Of a stretch of 64,000 nt of DNA, positions 1 through 11,426 are shown in pieces (position 1 is the first letter of the stretch; every line of letters begins with the position of its first letter). The position numbers and the translations under genes are program-made. Below the pieces are notes generated by a model. It made no database searches and was not told the DNA's origin. It was given only the letters and a program-made list of their open reading frames with translations. Source of the DNA: Chlorokybus atmophyticus (taxonomy: Eukaryota > Streptophyta > Chlorokybophyceae > Chlorokybales > Chlorokybaceae); the NCBI GenBank assembly GCA_009103225.1, contig RHPI01001737.1, positions 900,899-964,898 on the forward strand, in the 5' to 3' direction.

Positions 1-519
1 TTTGGTGTTATTATTATTTAGGTTTGTGCAGCCCGTCCCAACATACGCATTAAATGAGGAAGCTTGCAAAACATGTGCAGCTTCGAAGACAATGCAAGTA
101 AGGCATGAAGTTGATGCAATGAGCGTGAGGACATTGGGCATTGTTTGCAGTTCAAGGGTTATGCATTGCAAACATTAACAACACGCGACGACACATAGTG
201 AGCAGACTTGGTCAGTATGCCAAACGGTGATGGTGAATGACGAAACCATAATCTTCTTGCAGGTGTCGAATGCGTGTCAAGGGATTGAGAACACAGAAGG
301 AGGACCATCAACTGTTGAATGTGCTCTGCTTGAGAGACACCTTGCGAAATTGTGCCCCCCCCCCTAAGGCAAAACCANNNNNNNNNNNNNNNNNNNNNNN
401 NNNNNNNNNNNNNNNNNNNNNNNNNCACCACCACCACCGCCCCCCCCGGCGGGCGCGCGCGCGCGCGCACTGTACTTGTGTGGGCAATGCCAATATACAG
501 CGTGCGACCCTCTACACTG
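1..519. other. RAD1 3' flank with assembly gap
   Basis: This is noncoding flank downstream of the RAD1 stop codon. It contains a 48-base run of N (378-425). The gap is bordered by a C run on the left and by CAC/GC-alternating simple sequence on the right, so it probably covers a microsatellite that did not assemble. Open frames reading through the N run are not credible genes. I see no other feature here. Confidence 0.6.
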
Positions 520-2469
520 CTACATTTCATCTTCTGGATCGTACTGGTCTTCTTCAGGTAACACAAAGAACTCTACGTATGATATTCGTGACGAGGCTTC
601 ATGCGCTGCCTGGTCTTCTTCTGTCACGTGTGCAGGTTTGCGTGCAGCAATCATATGCTGGACCTGCAGCAATTTTTTCGATTCAAGCAATTCCACACGC
701 ACACGTGCACACATCTATGCATGTATACACACAGCACCTTCAGCAGCCCATGGCAATCTATCGTGAGCTTGCTCCCGCGGTTCTCCTTGAGCGCAGCGCT
801 TGGGATGCTCGCCACGGTTGCACGCAAGTGCTTGTACTTATACCTGTTGGCCAACAAAGGCACCTTATGCACAGTGCAAGCCATACGCATGGCAATGCAA
901 GCCTGCACAGCCACTCACGTGTATGAAACCTCCCGGTTGCAGTTAAATGCAATGAAGAGGTCTGAGTCAGAAGTGTAGTTGAAGTCAATCTGCAGTTGGA
1001 AAGAGTACAAGACAACGCGTTCATCAATGCTTTGCATGATGAAGCACTTCCAAATCAACTTTTGCTAGGCCATGCCATCAACCGAGCCAACCGCAACATC
1101 ATGGACAAAGTGTTGACATGTACCTGGAGCTCACCGTGGCCTTGTCCGCAAAAAGCAACGCTCGGAGGGTGCGGTCGAACAGTCATTGTTATGCTGCTGC
1201 CCGGCCACTCGAGATCATCAATAGCATCCCGCAGCGCCGTGGACTGCCCAAGCATTCACATCAGGAGAATATAAGGCACAATGCTAAGAAAAGCAAGCGG
1301 GCATAACCACACATCAGTCACCTTCACTGCAAAGCTCACGGGAGGCGGATCATCGGGCCCGTCGGCAATAGCGTAGTCCATAATGGCATTTTCCAAGGTC
1401 AGCGTCTTGAGCTGCGCATCCGTCACAGTCAGATCTGCGTCCACATGCCTGTCCGTGACCCAACAAATGCTTTGGCAATGCTGCGTCGAGAATTGAGACG
1501 AACCCACACATTGTTTCACTCACTCACTCACTTGATGACGAGTTCGGCGTCGGTGCCGGGGTATGATATTTCAACTGGGGTGGAAGCGGAGGATGCGCGC
1601 GCAAAGGTGGAGAGGCAGTCCACAAGCGTAGCGAGACCTATTGCCACCTTTACGCGGCTCGTGCCCGTCCACACGTAGTCCCTGAAGATGTCTTTTCGGA
1701 AGTACGCCCTTGCCTAGACAATGGTTTGCGCATCATCGCCATGATGTGAAAACTCCAGTGCAAAACTTGTTTGCGTGCATGCATGAACATGCTGCAGCGT
1801 TGACCCCACTCCCACATGCATGGATGCACACGATTGGCGTGCGCAACTGTCCTCTGGGAGGTTGTTGGCTGCACTACATGGTGTACCGTGTGTGTGTTTG
1901 TTCGCAGCTCAAAACAAGCTTGCAGTTCAGAGCTTGCATGAGCAATCGCCAGCAGCAATAGTGCGATCCAACACTTGTGCTACCTTGCGTCGCATATCAG
2001 TGTAGTGTAGCATGGCTTCATTCGCACTCAAGACCAGCCTCTCAGCAACACAGCATGGTTTGTCGATTTCCATTCGACAACCTTGATCTTTCTCATGATA
2101 GGACGCAGACCACTAAATGCATGTGAGACTCACTGTGTTCTGGATCGCATAAAGGCCACGCATGGCGAACAAGGCTGACGCAATGCACACAACATGCACG
2201 TGAGTTTTATTGGACGCACAGTTGGTCTATCTAACTGACACTTCATTCAAAGATAGTTGAGGCGGAGTCTCTGCTCCCCCTTCTCTGGGCCGAGTGCAGT
2301 AATAAACGCGGACCTTTACCTGGAGGGCGCGGGCGTCGTCGGTGGAGACCATGATGCCGTGCTCGGCGAGGTGCAGCGTGGCGTCCTGCAGCTTCTTCCA
2401 CTTGATGGAGGCCAGGGCGTCCACCATGCCGCCCACGCCGTCCGTCCTGGCCACCATTACCAGCGGCAT
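520..2469 (-). CDS. RAD1: RAD1 checkpoint clamp subunit (9-1-1 complex)
   Basis: RAD1 forms the RAD9-RAD1-HUS1 ring, a PCNA-like nuclear clamp that is loaded at DNA damage and activates ATR-type checkpoint signalling. Seven exons join in phase: 2320-2469, 1532-1713, 1322-1448, 1124-1243, 919-989, 738-843 and 520-663, giving 299 aa, the usual family length. Exon 1 contains WKKLQDATLHLAEHGI, the opening strand/helix of the clamp fold. Later exons give SDLFIAFNCNREVSY, typical of the RAD1 interdomain region, and the last exon ends in an acidic tail after ISYVEFFVLPEED. All introns are GT-AG. The start is the only ATG upstream of the conserved block in frame. It lies head-to-head with MCM10. I recognise the family from its motifs; no alignment was run. 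Confidence 0.9.
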
Positions 2470-2919
2470 GCTCTCTCCCCTCTGTCACTGTTACGCTTGC
2501 TTCTCCCTCTCTACTCGCCCCTAAAACCCTCAAGGGTCCAAGGTCAGGCTCCTGTGCTGAGGCGGTGGCCAACGACGAGGCTGTGCGGTGCAGCGATGCC
2601 GCCGCCGATGCTGCCAGCACACCGCTCAGACACTGTCTCTCTCTTTTTCCCGCCAATATCGACGTAAGAATAGAAAAGTGCATCCGGCTACAAGAACGGT
2701 GAGTCATGCTGCCGTGTGGGATGCTTGTAGGCTACAAGTACAAGCACGAGCAGTCACACGCTGTCATTCAGCTTTGGACTCCGTTTGGGACTCACCTGAC
2801 AACTCGCAACGCGCGACACGGAGGGTCCCGGGACTCCCCGGCTGATAACCTCTGAGCTTCCTTTTGGATCCTGATCCGGGGGTGACGGTAACGAAGTTCA
2901 AGCGTTCAAAAGTTTGATT
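2470..2919. promoter_or_regulatory. Shared intergenic region between RAD1 and MCM10
   Basis: About 450 bases separate the RAD1 start codon (minus strand) from the candidate MCM10 start (plus strand). The stretch is moderately GC-r and CT-rich and has no convincing coding exon. By position it should hold both promoters. I see no obvious TATA box. An alternative short 5' exon for MCM10 could lie at 2597-2662, which starts with ATG and ends at a GTAAGA donor. Confidence 0.4.
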
Positions 2920-5900
2920 ATGAGCAGAGGCGTTTTTGGCGGCAAGCAGGAGGCGGCGGAGTTGTTATTGTTGCTGTTGTTGTTGTTGTTGTTGGAGGAG
3001 GAGGAGGAGGAGGAAGGGCACAAGAGGGCTATGCCACTGGGTTGAGGCGGAGGAATAACGATATGAATTTCGACGCCACTGCTGAGCAGACAAACTGGGC
3101 CAGCAGAGGTGTGTGTGCGTGTGCTGTTGGGTGTCCATCTGTGAAGAAGAATCTGCTGGCTGCTTAGCATAAGCAAGCATGCTTTTCAACAAAACTTCTT
3201 ATGCGGCATTCACATGGACACTGGTTGTGCATAGCATTGTATATCACAGGCTGTATGCAATGCTTGGCCCTAGTGCACTGACCCATGTTGCGACGGGATA
3301 TGGCCACAGCAAACCGTTTAAGTGTGGCCGCATAGCCGACTCCTGCATATCCCAACCGCGTTTAGTCTCACAAGTTACACACTGCTTGACCTCAGTCATC
3401 TTTATGCATTAATGTTGTGCGTCATGTTCTCTAGGTGCCGAGCACAATGCTGGTGCACCCATGCGCGTGGCACGCGACAGCATGCCAACTGTCTGCAAGT
3501 TCTCCGGGCTGCGGATCAAGTAAGGGGTTTTGCTCAATTACTCTGCTACTTAGCGTGCATGCTTTGAACTCAGTACAGGTATGGCGTGACTCAGTCATTC
3601 GTTACCAACGCCTTGCATTTTGGGCTCATAGGGACAGAATTCTCCCGCAAGCACAGGTGGAGGAAGACCTTTCGGACATGCGCTATGTCAAGCTCCAGGA
3701 CGTCAAGTACGTGTGCGTTGCATGCAGACCGCTTTATTACTGTTCATTCTTACAAAGCACTGCACATCATGACACTGCAAATCATCTTACATTCCAGGAC
3801 CATGCCGGCGCCTGTTGCCGGACCGCGCAGCGAGTGGGCCACGATGGGAGTGATCGTGCACAAACTGCCACAGAAAGTCGCCAGAAACGGCACAATGTAA
3901 GCTTGTGCTCACTGGATAACACCCAAATCTTGTTGATGCAAGTGTTCGCATCGGTGGTATTGCAGGTTTGGTGTTTGGAAGCTGAGCCTCTTGAACGAGG
4001 TGGAGGTAGCGCTGTTTCTGTTTGACGGTGCGTTCAAACAGCACTGGAAGGAGAGGGAGGGCAGCGTTGTCGTGGTGCTTGAGGGCGCTTTGAATAAGCA
4101 GGTAGGAAACTTGATTGCTTGACATTTCTTAACATGCATGCTTCCATTGCTGAGAAGCATAAAAGCTCTTTGCTTCATACTTCATAGACGCACAGTCAGT
4201 CTGCCATGAATAGCACCGCATTGCAAAGACCGACATGGTGGCTTGCAGTGCACTGGTACCGTACCACTACTTTCTTTCGCTTATCACAATGCACTTAACA
4301 GTGTTAGCATTAGCGTGCAGCCCACAAGAGAAACCGTCTGCCCGCAGGATGACGACGTAACGCTGCGCGTGGACAGGGCGGACCAGGTAGAGGTGATCGG
4401 GTTGAGTGCGGATTTCGGCCGCTGCAAGGGCGCCCGCAAGGATGGGGAACCTTGCCGCAACGTCATCAACAAGTAGGATACACTCCTAGTCACAATTTCT
4501 TATGGACATGCTCTGCATACCACTTGCAAGCACGCACACGCACACCCACACGCGCAAGCACACATACACACATGCGCATGCAGGAGGAACGGAGACTACT
4601 GCAAGTTTCATGCGGGCAGCGTTCGCAAAGCGGTGCAGACGAGCCGCGCGGAGCTTCTTGGCGGCAACCTGGCCCGGTCGATCAAGCAATCATCGATGAA
4701 GATGCACCGGGACATGGCATTGGACATGGAGAACTACACGATGCTGGCGCCACCCAAGAAGGCGAGGCTCTGCACTCCCGAGCAGCTGCGGGCGATGGCC
4801 ACGTAAGCAAGCACACATGCTCACGCTGAGGAAGTTTGTGTGTATCACAGAGCGCACTTACTTGTTTTGGAACTATGCAGGGCGCAGACGATGCTGAAGA
4901 ACAATGCGAGGAGAAGCTCAGTTGGTGCTCAGTACTTGCTGGGCATGTGCAATCGGCAAGAGCAGACGGCTGCGGCGAGGCTGAAAGGTCCACTTGCTTG
5001 AGTGTTGGAGTGTGCACAGCTGATTGCTTCAACATGGATGCTGGTTGTTGTGTCATGTACACTTGCGCGTGGATGTTCAACCAACACATGACGTGCAGAC
5101 TTGGGTGAACGCGGTGAAGGCCAGCCAAGCACTAGTGGTCGGCAAGCTTCCCAAATCTCAAAGCCACAGACACCGTCTCATACATTCTCACACCTTCACC
5201 CGTAAGAATAAGCTTTCTGGCTTTTTTATGCTTGCTGCTTCAATCGCATTGCGCAAGCACCATCAGATTGCAGCTCTTGGTGAGACTTACCAGTGCGCGT
5301 GACAGACCCACACTTGCGTCGAGCGCCAGCAAGCCATTGAGCCAAGCAAACACCGTCACAGTGAGCAAACCATCAGTGCAACCGAAATCGGGAACGCCGG
5401 CCCCAGTCTCCACAACAACAGGCGGCCAGTGGCCTGCAGCTGCTGGACTACAGGACTATGTCAGGCTGCTTGGGCTGGCCGGCAGCGACAGCGACAGCGA
5501 CAGCGATGGGAATGATGACGGTGATGAGAAAGATGAGGGAAAGGAGGAGGATGGCGATCCGGATGAGAGCTGCAGTGTTGACGATGATCATGTTGATACC
5601 AGCACCGAACTGGTCAGTGCCTCTGGGCATGCTTGCATTGTCAACGTGGGTAGCTGTGGGCCAAGCTGATCGGTTGTTGTTGTTGGTGGTGTTTCAGCCT
5701 GTGTCACAGGATGCATGCAAGCCAGCTGGACGGTGTGAAGCAGAAGCTCCAAAAAAGAATGTTAGTCAGGGAGAACACAAATTGCCACACTGTTCTCCTA
5801 CCCGACGGGACACGAGCGTTCTGGCAGCCACACATGAACGGGGTGCATTGCCAAGCAGGCCGCCTTCTGCAAGCAAGCCGCTTACGGACATTACAAATGG

Positions 5901-6430
5901 ATTGAGATTTCGCTCTCCCAGACATACACGCCACCCTGCAGAACCAGCAGTGATGGAGATGGTTATCACAGCCTGGTTGTGCAAAGAGGTACGTACTGAA
6001 CATTGAATACTGCCCGTTGAATCTTGCATGTGCCAATCGTGAGCCATGCCAGCTATAGTGCACAAGGCTGACTTGGCATCTGTGTGTGGCGTAGTGCATG
6101 ACCATCACAGAACAACAAGCCGACAGCTGTGCTGCCAATCAGCATTCAGGCCAGCAGGTGCGTATAATGGGTCAGGTCAGGGGTGCCTCTTGCACAGCTT
6201 GTGAAGGTGCTCGCAGTAGTTACTGCTTTGCTTTGCCAATCAATGCACTGACTGGTTGTGTGGTATGTCTAAAACAGATGCCGCATGTTGTCAAGCGATG
6301 GTTCAAGTGCCAGCAGTGTCTCAGCTGTACCGCAACGGTAGACAGCAGCTACCCGCACAAACCCTGTGATGCTTGCCAGTGTACTGGCTTCATACGGACA
6401 GCTGCACCACAAAAGGGTGTTAAAGCGTAG
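2920..6430 (+). CDS. MCM10: MCM10 replication initiation factor
   Basis: MCM10 binds the CMG helicase, single-stranded DNA and polymerase alpha, and activates origins in the nucleus. Secure exons, joined in phase: 3435-3519, 3632-3706, 3798-3896, 3966-4101, 4348-4472, 4584-4802, 4881-4987, 5099-5201, 5294-5612, 5698-5988, 6095-6157 and 6278-6430 (590 aa). The core shows KFSGLRIK, then the OB fold (WATMGVIVHKL, VWKLSLLNEVEVALFLF) and the first zinc finger, C-x-GARKDGEPC followed by YCKFHAG. A disordered Ser/Asp/Glu-rich linker follows. The C-terminal zinc ribbon shows CKEC split across the 5988/6095 junction and WFKCQQC. A first exon at 2920-3040 fits in phase 1; it encodes a run of Leu then Glu and is inferred only. 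No continuous cDNA is available to confirm the 5' end. Confidence 0.88.
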
Positions 6431-7300
6431 TTGGGAGCGTGCTTTGCTGGGGGTAAATGTAACATGTGCATGTCAAGTGCAGATGGTAAGAGGGTCAGAC
6501 TATTGGGTACCATGCAACACATGCGAGCAGCAGATTGTCCATGTTGAACATAATACATGCGCAGCAGTTGCACACGCCTTGCAGTGCTGACAGGCGCAAA
6601 CATACCGAAAGCACACGACCAGAGGAGACACATAGCTGCATAGCCTGAGCGCATCAGGTCGATCGTCAAGCAGTGGGATGCTGTACCCAGATATTCGTTC
6701 CCAACGGTATTCGCCTACCCAAACAGATGTCAGTGACTTCCACCCGACATCACCTAATGAGCAACTGCGCACGAAGGCGCAGCAAGATGTATTTAACAAT
6801 GTGAAAGAAAGACATCCGCCTGCGACAGCATGGAGTGATGCTGCGCATGTGATTCTATCCCTGCGCATGTGATTCTATCCCTGCGCATTGGTTTCTACCC
6901 CTGTTCCCATTGTATCCTCTGCTCTCGCTCCTCTCCTAGCCACACTGAATTACTAACAGCCCTGTAGCAGTCCTGTCGCAGCTTTCCCCCAGGCTATGCC
7001 CCCTTGTGTTTGCAATGGCATCCGCTGCCTATGGCCTCCAGCATGTTGTGTCATCAGTACTGGTATCTATGCTACACAAGTGGCGGCAGGCATGCGCAAA
7101 CGGCTTTGTTGTCAGCAGCATGCGTCCCCCTTTGCAAAGTGCAACCTTTCCTGTCCTAGCCTTGCTCCAATTGCAGGCAAAAAGAATGTTTGGTAATCCT
7201 GACAGAACAACTGATCCATGCCGCTCTCCCAACAAATGACAATGCATCAATGCTATCCAAACACTAACCCTGAACTACGCAACTGACTGCTGCTTCAAGA
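6431..7300. other. Intergenic; short 20-bp tandem repeat
   Basis: This lies between the converging 3' ends of MCM10 (plus) and the mitochondrial carrier (minus). It holds three tandem 20-base units at 6841-6900, each starting CTGCGCAT; the third has diverged. No exon-like open frame with splice sites is evident, and nothing else stands out. Confidence 0.5.
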
Positions 7301-9319
7301 TCAATCTCCTTTGGCGGCGATTCGCTCTGGCACATCAAAACGCCAGCATGAGCGTGCATACCGTAAGAAATGATGTTGGCAGCAATGCAAAGCAACGCAA
7401 ACTACTACACTTACTCAGGAACTCGTAGGTGGTAATCATAGCTGTGCCCCTGCAACAACCAAACTGGTTCAAGCATCTGTGTTCCGCTTTACCATTGGAA
7501 TCTAGCCAAATGTAAGTCAACTTGCGACTGTCACAACAATGCATGGCCAATAACGAGTGGATTTGATTACCAGAGTGAGCTGGAAGCCCACCTCGGCCCT
7601 AACCCTCGTGTCAGGCCCTTAAGGCCCTCTTGCTTAATGAGGTCACGCCCTGTTTGGAAAAAGGTGGGCTTCTGGCCATGAGCCATCTCGAGAACCTGGG
7701 AAGGCAAAATTGGGCATAGCACGCTTTGTGTTTGCAGCAAATGGTACCGCACACTAACACTATCGTCCTTGCAGTATGTGCATCTTGCACCTTCCCCTTA
7801 ATCAAGCGGTATGATATGTGTACATGACAACTGGTACATGACACCTAGCGACATTGCCTACCTGCAACCGCGTTTTGATCACATCCAGAGGGTTGGTCAC
7901 AAACGCAGAGCATGCTCCAGCACAAAGACTTGCTGAAGTCTGCACAGCAACAACCGCTGATCTGCTCGGACTCTCTGTCTCAGACCAGCCTGCAGAGTAC
8001 AGCAGCCTGCAACCCTCAGCGTCAGCAGCATGCACATATGCGTGCAAGCACAACACACGCATCCCACTGGCAAAACTTGCAGAACGCAGTTGACAGCCTG
8101 TGCATCAGGAACAAAGGTACTGCACACGCATGCGCTTATACACACGTGAGCATGCACGCATGCAACATGCACGTGCAAGTTTGGGCAAGGCACACGCGTA
8201 CACTACGACATACCTCCATATGCCCCTCTGGCTAGCACCATACGCCCCCCACCACACTGAGCTTGATGGCGCATACGTGATCAGTGAGGCACCGAACCCT
8301 CGGTACAGACCCGGAATTCCCTCATGCCTAAGGATGGTCCGAAATGCATGACTCCCACCCAGATACTTCGCCTGCGTTCCTCCCACCCCTCCTTGCACCA
8401 TGAGCCGCTGAGACACAACATCAACAGGCACCACAACCAGCTGCGTGGCCATGCTCGATGTGAGACCAGCCACTGCGTTTGTGATGCCGGCGGAAGTCAC
8501 TTCATTGATGCCAGGTGGCATGAGCTTCCCAACAACGTCTTTCATGACCTCCAATATTGACAGGTACACAACACGTGCGGGTATTGACCCCATAATGACG
8601 GTCGTGAAACCCTTGTAAAACCCTGCTGCCCCCTCAATGCGCGCGATCTGTTGCACCGTTCTGAGCGTGCTCGTGCTTCTTGGCTGCAACCCATCCCCGT
8701 TCAACACCTGCGGTAGCACGCTTCGTGTTGTGGACATGCTGTGGCCACATGACAGCAGTTGCAAACGCCATGATTGCTTGTTACCTGCATGCGCGTCTTC
8801 ACAACAGTGATAGGGTATAGAACAGCTGACAAGCCTGTGAACAGAGCTGTGCCGACCACGAAAAACTTCTGCTTGTCCAACCTGCACTGATTGCTGTTAG
8901 CCAAGCCCGCTTGTCTGATTGTAGGCAAACCACAACCAACACAGACACATTGATTGCATGTAGAGGCTGCATGCTTTGAGCGTGCGCATCTAACGAACAA
9001 CCAATAAGAGCTGTATGCACGACTGCTTCATCACTGTTGTCAGCAACCTCTTCAGCGCATGAGCTGTTTGACGGTAACGGTAGACAGTGAGCAGAACTAC
9101 AGCACAACCCGCTGATTCAAACATCCTAACTGCAGCCAACAATGCACGAATTTCCTGCAAGACGAGCAGTTCCAAGTTCAACTGCTACTAGTGAAGTAGT
9201 GAGCGTGCTTACTTGTCCCAGTTGACTTCAGTCTTGGCCGCGACAGACGACGCGGGGTTTGCGCGCTGCTGCGACTCATCAGCCGCAACGGCCGGCTCTG
9301 CAGCGCTCGTGACAGACAT
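7301..9319 (-). CDS. SLC25A44: Mitochondrial carrier, SLC25A44-like
   Basis: The protein belongs to the six-helix mitochondrial inner-membrane carrier family. In animals SLC25A44 carries branched-chain amino acids; the substrate here is inferred. Seven exons: 9213-9319, 8785-8881, 8214-8707, 7862-8006, 7571-7695, 7415-7449 and 7301-7326 (342 aa), all in phase. The three carrier signatures are visible: YPITVVKTRMQ, VPVDVVSQRLM and NPLDVIKTRLQ. The first has Thr where most carriers have Asp or Glu, as I recall for SLC25A44 itself. VNWDKLDKQKFFVVG at residues 31-45 resembles the human N-terminus of this subfamily. The last exon supplies only RIAAKGD after a short 35-base exon. A general carrier of this group is the alternative. 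Confidence 0.9.
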
Positions 9320-10325
9320 AGCAGCCCAAGCTGCAGCTCTACTGTACACGCACCACAGCTGCTACATAAACACCGTTGACTCGTCTGCTCAACCCTGCAG
9401 GCGGTTCCAACTTGCAACAAGCACTACACTGGCATGCAAGCGCCGACCTGCTTCAAGACTACGCCTATCGCTCTGAGTGACGACAGCAAGCAATCTGTGC
9501 TTCAGCAGTGCGCTTGACGCAGCTGCCCTCGACTCAAACCCATCTCCACGTACGCCGACGCCGCCGTTGCAATGCACATGCAGCCAGTGAGACAGCTACT
9601 ACTGCCGCCAGACGCAACTGCTGCTGTTGTCAAGTCGGCAGCGTCAGCAGGTGCTTGTACACTCAACTGTCAAACACTGGTCGCTGGAAATATCTACAAC
9701 AACGACGACAGCAGCCGCACGGACGCCTCCACCGAGTCCGGCGCGGCCGCCGCCTCCACAGCAGTCCGCAAGGCCATGTGGCAAGCCTGCAGGATGCTCT
9801 TTGTTAGCTGTTCCAGTTCAACAGATCCAGTCGTAGCAACCCGGCTTCAGCGATCGGCTTCTAACACATCCGGTTCAAGTCAACCGGCTCTTGCCTGTCG
9901 CGACTGGCACTCGTCCTGCTGCCAACCGTACGCAGGCAGTTTGTGGCAGCCATAGCAGGCTACACTTTGCGGTGGGGATGCGTCGGTGTATACGCCTTAG
10001 AGATGTATATCCAGGAGAAAGCGATTTCCGTGTTACAATACTCGCAGCACGTCAATGATTGGTCGGCGCTAAGCATCATTGCTACCGATATCGGAGTGCA
10101 ATGCTTGCCCAGCAGCGTATCGCGATATCTCTGGTATCTCGGCGCTGGAGTTAGGGCTTCGAAACCAACCCAGAGTTGCTGGAGACATGCACTTTGGCGG
10201 CGACGGTCGTGTTGGTGTCGTTTGTGACGGCGGTGAGGTGGACCAACAGCGAGTCCAACTGTGAGCTTGAGCGACAGTGCGCTTGCTCTCAGTCAATTTG
10301 CATTTTGGCGCAGTCGCTTGACCTA
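9320..10325. other. Unresolved region upstream of carrier gene
   Basis: This is about 1 kb between the carrier start and a small gene on the same strand. A 127-codon plus-strand open frame (9572-9955) and minus-strand frames around 10160-10280 show some protein-like composition. None has a recognisable domain, and I could not join them with splice sites. The carrier promoter must lie near 9320-9500. The sequence is rich in CAG/CTG and ACA runs. Confidence 0.3.
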
Positions 10326-10733
10326 CTAAGCGGCTCGCTTTGTGCCTGACACGCCAAAGGTGACAGTGCGGAGCAGGCTGTTGGCAGTTCTGGTCTGCGG
10401 CTTGGCGAGGATGTCCGGGCTGTAGGCTGGATGCGGGTGTATGCGCAGAGGACAGGAGCATTGTCGTGTGCGCGTGAAAGCTGCCGCGTTGCATGCAGCG
10501 TGACCCGCTGTAGAGGACGTAAACACCACACAGCTGAAGCAACAGGCCGACTGTCAGAGTCAATAGCTTGATTGATAGGGTTTGGTGCCAGGCTCAGAGT
10601 GGTAGACCAGTGGTTTGTGCATGGCCTACCCTCCAGCAGCTCGCGCTGTTAACGCTTTGCCCATTGGCACGATGAGGGTGCCCCAGCCGCACACCGCGCT
10701 GCGGAAGCCGGCTGACCCCTTGTCTGGGTCCAT
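10326..10733 (-). CDS. Unrecognised small protein, two exons
   Basis: I do not recognise this protein. Exon 1 is 10630-10733, starting at an ATG that encodes MDPDKGSAGFRSAVCGW. Exon 2 is 10326-10533 and ends with a TAG stop. The GTAGGC donor and CAG acceptor join in phase to give 103 aa. The N-terminal third carries a short hydrophobic patch (GWGTLIVPMG). The middle is Cys-, Ala- and Arg-rich, and the tail reads NSLLRTVTFGVSGTKRAA. There is no clear signal peptide or domain. It lies upstream of the carrier gene on the same strand. It could be a short real gene or a chance pairing of open frames; the exact phase match is the main support. Confidence 0.35.
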
Positions 10734-11426
10734 AGTGGAGAGCGACTACAAGGACCATCACTATCAACAGCAACAGACAAGTATGTTTTTGGTTTGCCTT
10801 CAATACAGGATTAGCTCGTATGGATCATTCTCACCAATTGACGGGTTCAATTACTTAAGGGTCGACTTGTTCATTTCTAGTGTAGTGCTTTACGTGTGCT
10901 TTCAACAACAATCACAGTACTTGTTATTTGTGTTTGGCTGCCTGATGTGGTTTCCATTGGCTCGTAAACATGAGCACTTGTTGTTCATGCATGTGTATTG
11001 CCGTGAGTGACAGCTGATCGCAGCCAAACAGTCATCCACTTACTTACAAGGATCCTTTGCACACAGCACGTTTCGCTGAAGTAAATATCCGTAGTGTCTG
11101 GTGCGTAGCAACAGTTATGTCTTCTGAAGTATAACACCGTGCTCTTCAGCCCATTGTCAAAACAGTTTTTACAGTAAGTTCGCAGGGGTTGGACACGTTG
11201 AAGTGTTTAGCATGTTTTGAAATTGTGGCTTGCCAACCGCGGAGTAAGTTGTCAGAAGTCAGGTTTCGGCTAGTACAGTTTAACTCAATTATAGCCGAGA
11301 CAACGGTTCAGGTTGGCGGTTGTGCATGTGTTGATCGCTCCGGTTGCTGCCATACTTCTGATGACATCCTTATGCATGCCAGCAAGGTTGTATTATTGCA
11401 TTGGCAGCAGTGACGCTGTGTTAACA
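10734..11426. other. Intergenic, HSF upstream region
   Basis: This is AT-richer noncoding sequence between divergent genes. The promoters of the small minus-strand gene and of HSF should lie here. I found no clear run of alternating nGAAn heat shock elements. An in-frame extension upstream of the chosen HSF start (from about 11313) exists but reads unlike an HSF N-terminus. Confidence 0.4.

Noticed and set aside
270-926. Long plus-strand open frame with an N run
   Set aside because: It reads through the assembly gap and lies antisense to the last RAD1 exons; the minus-strand exons have conserved motifs.
8105-8887. Single uninterrupted 260-codon carrier frame
   Set aside because: It merges two exons and an intron in one frame; exon 8785-8881 must be read in another frame to give the conserved LDKQKFFVVG start, and the frame begins at GTG.
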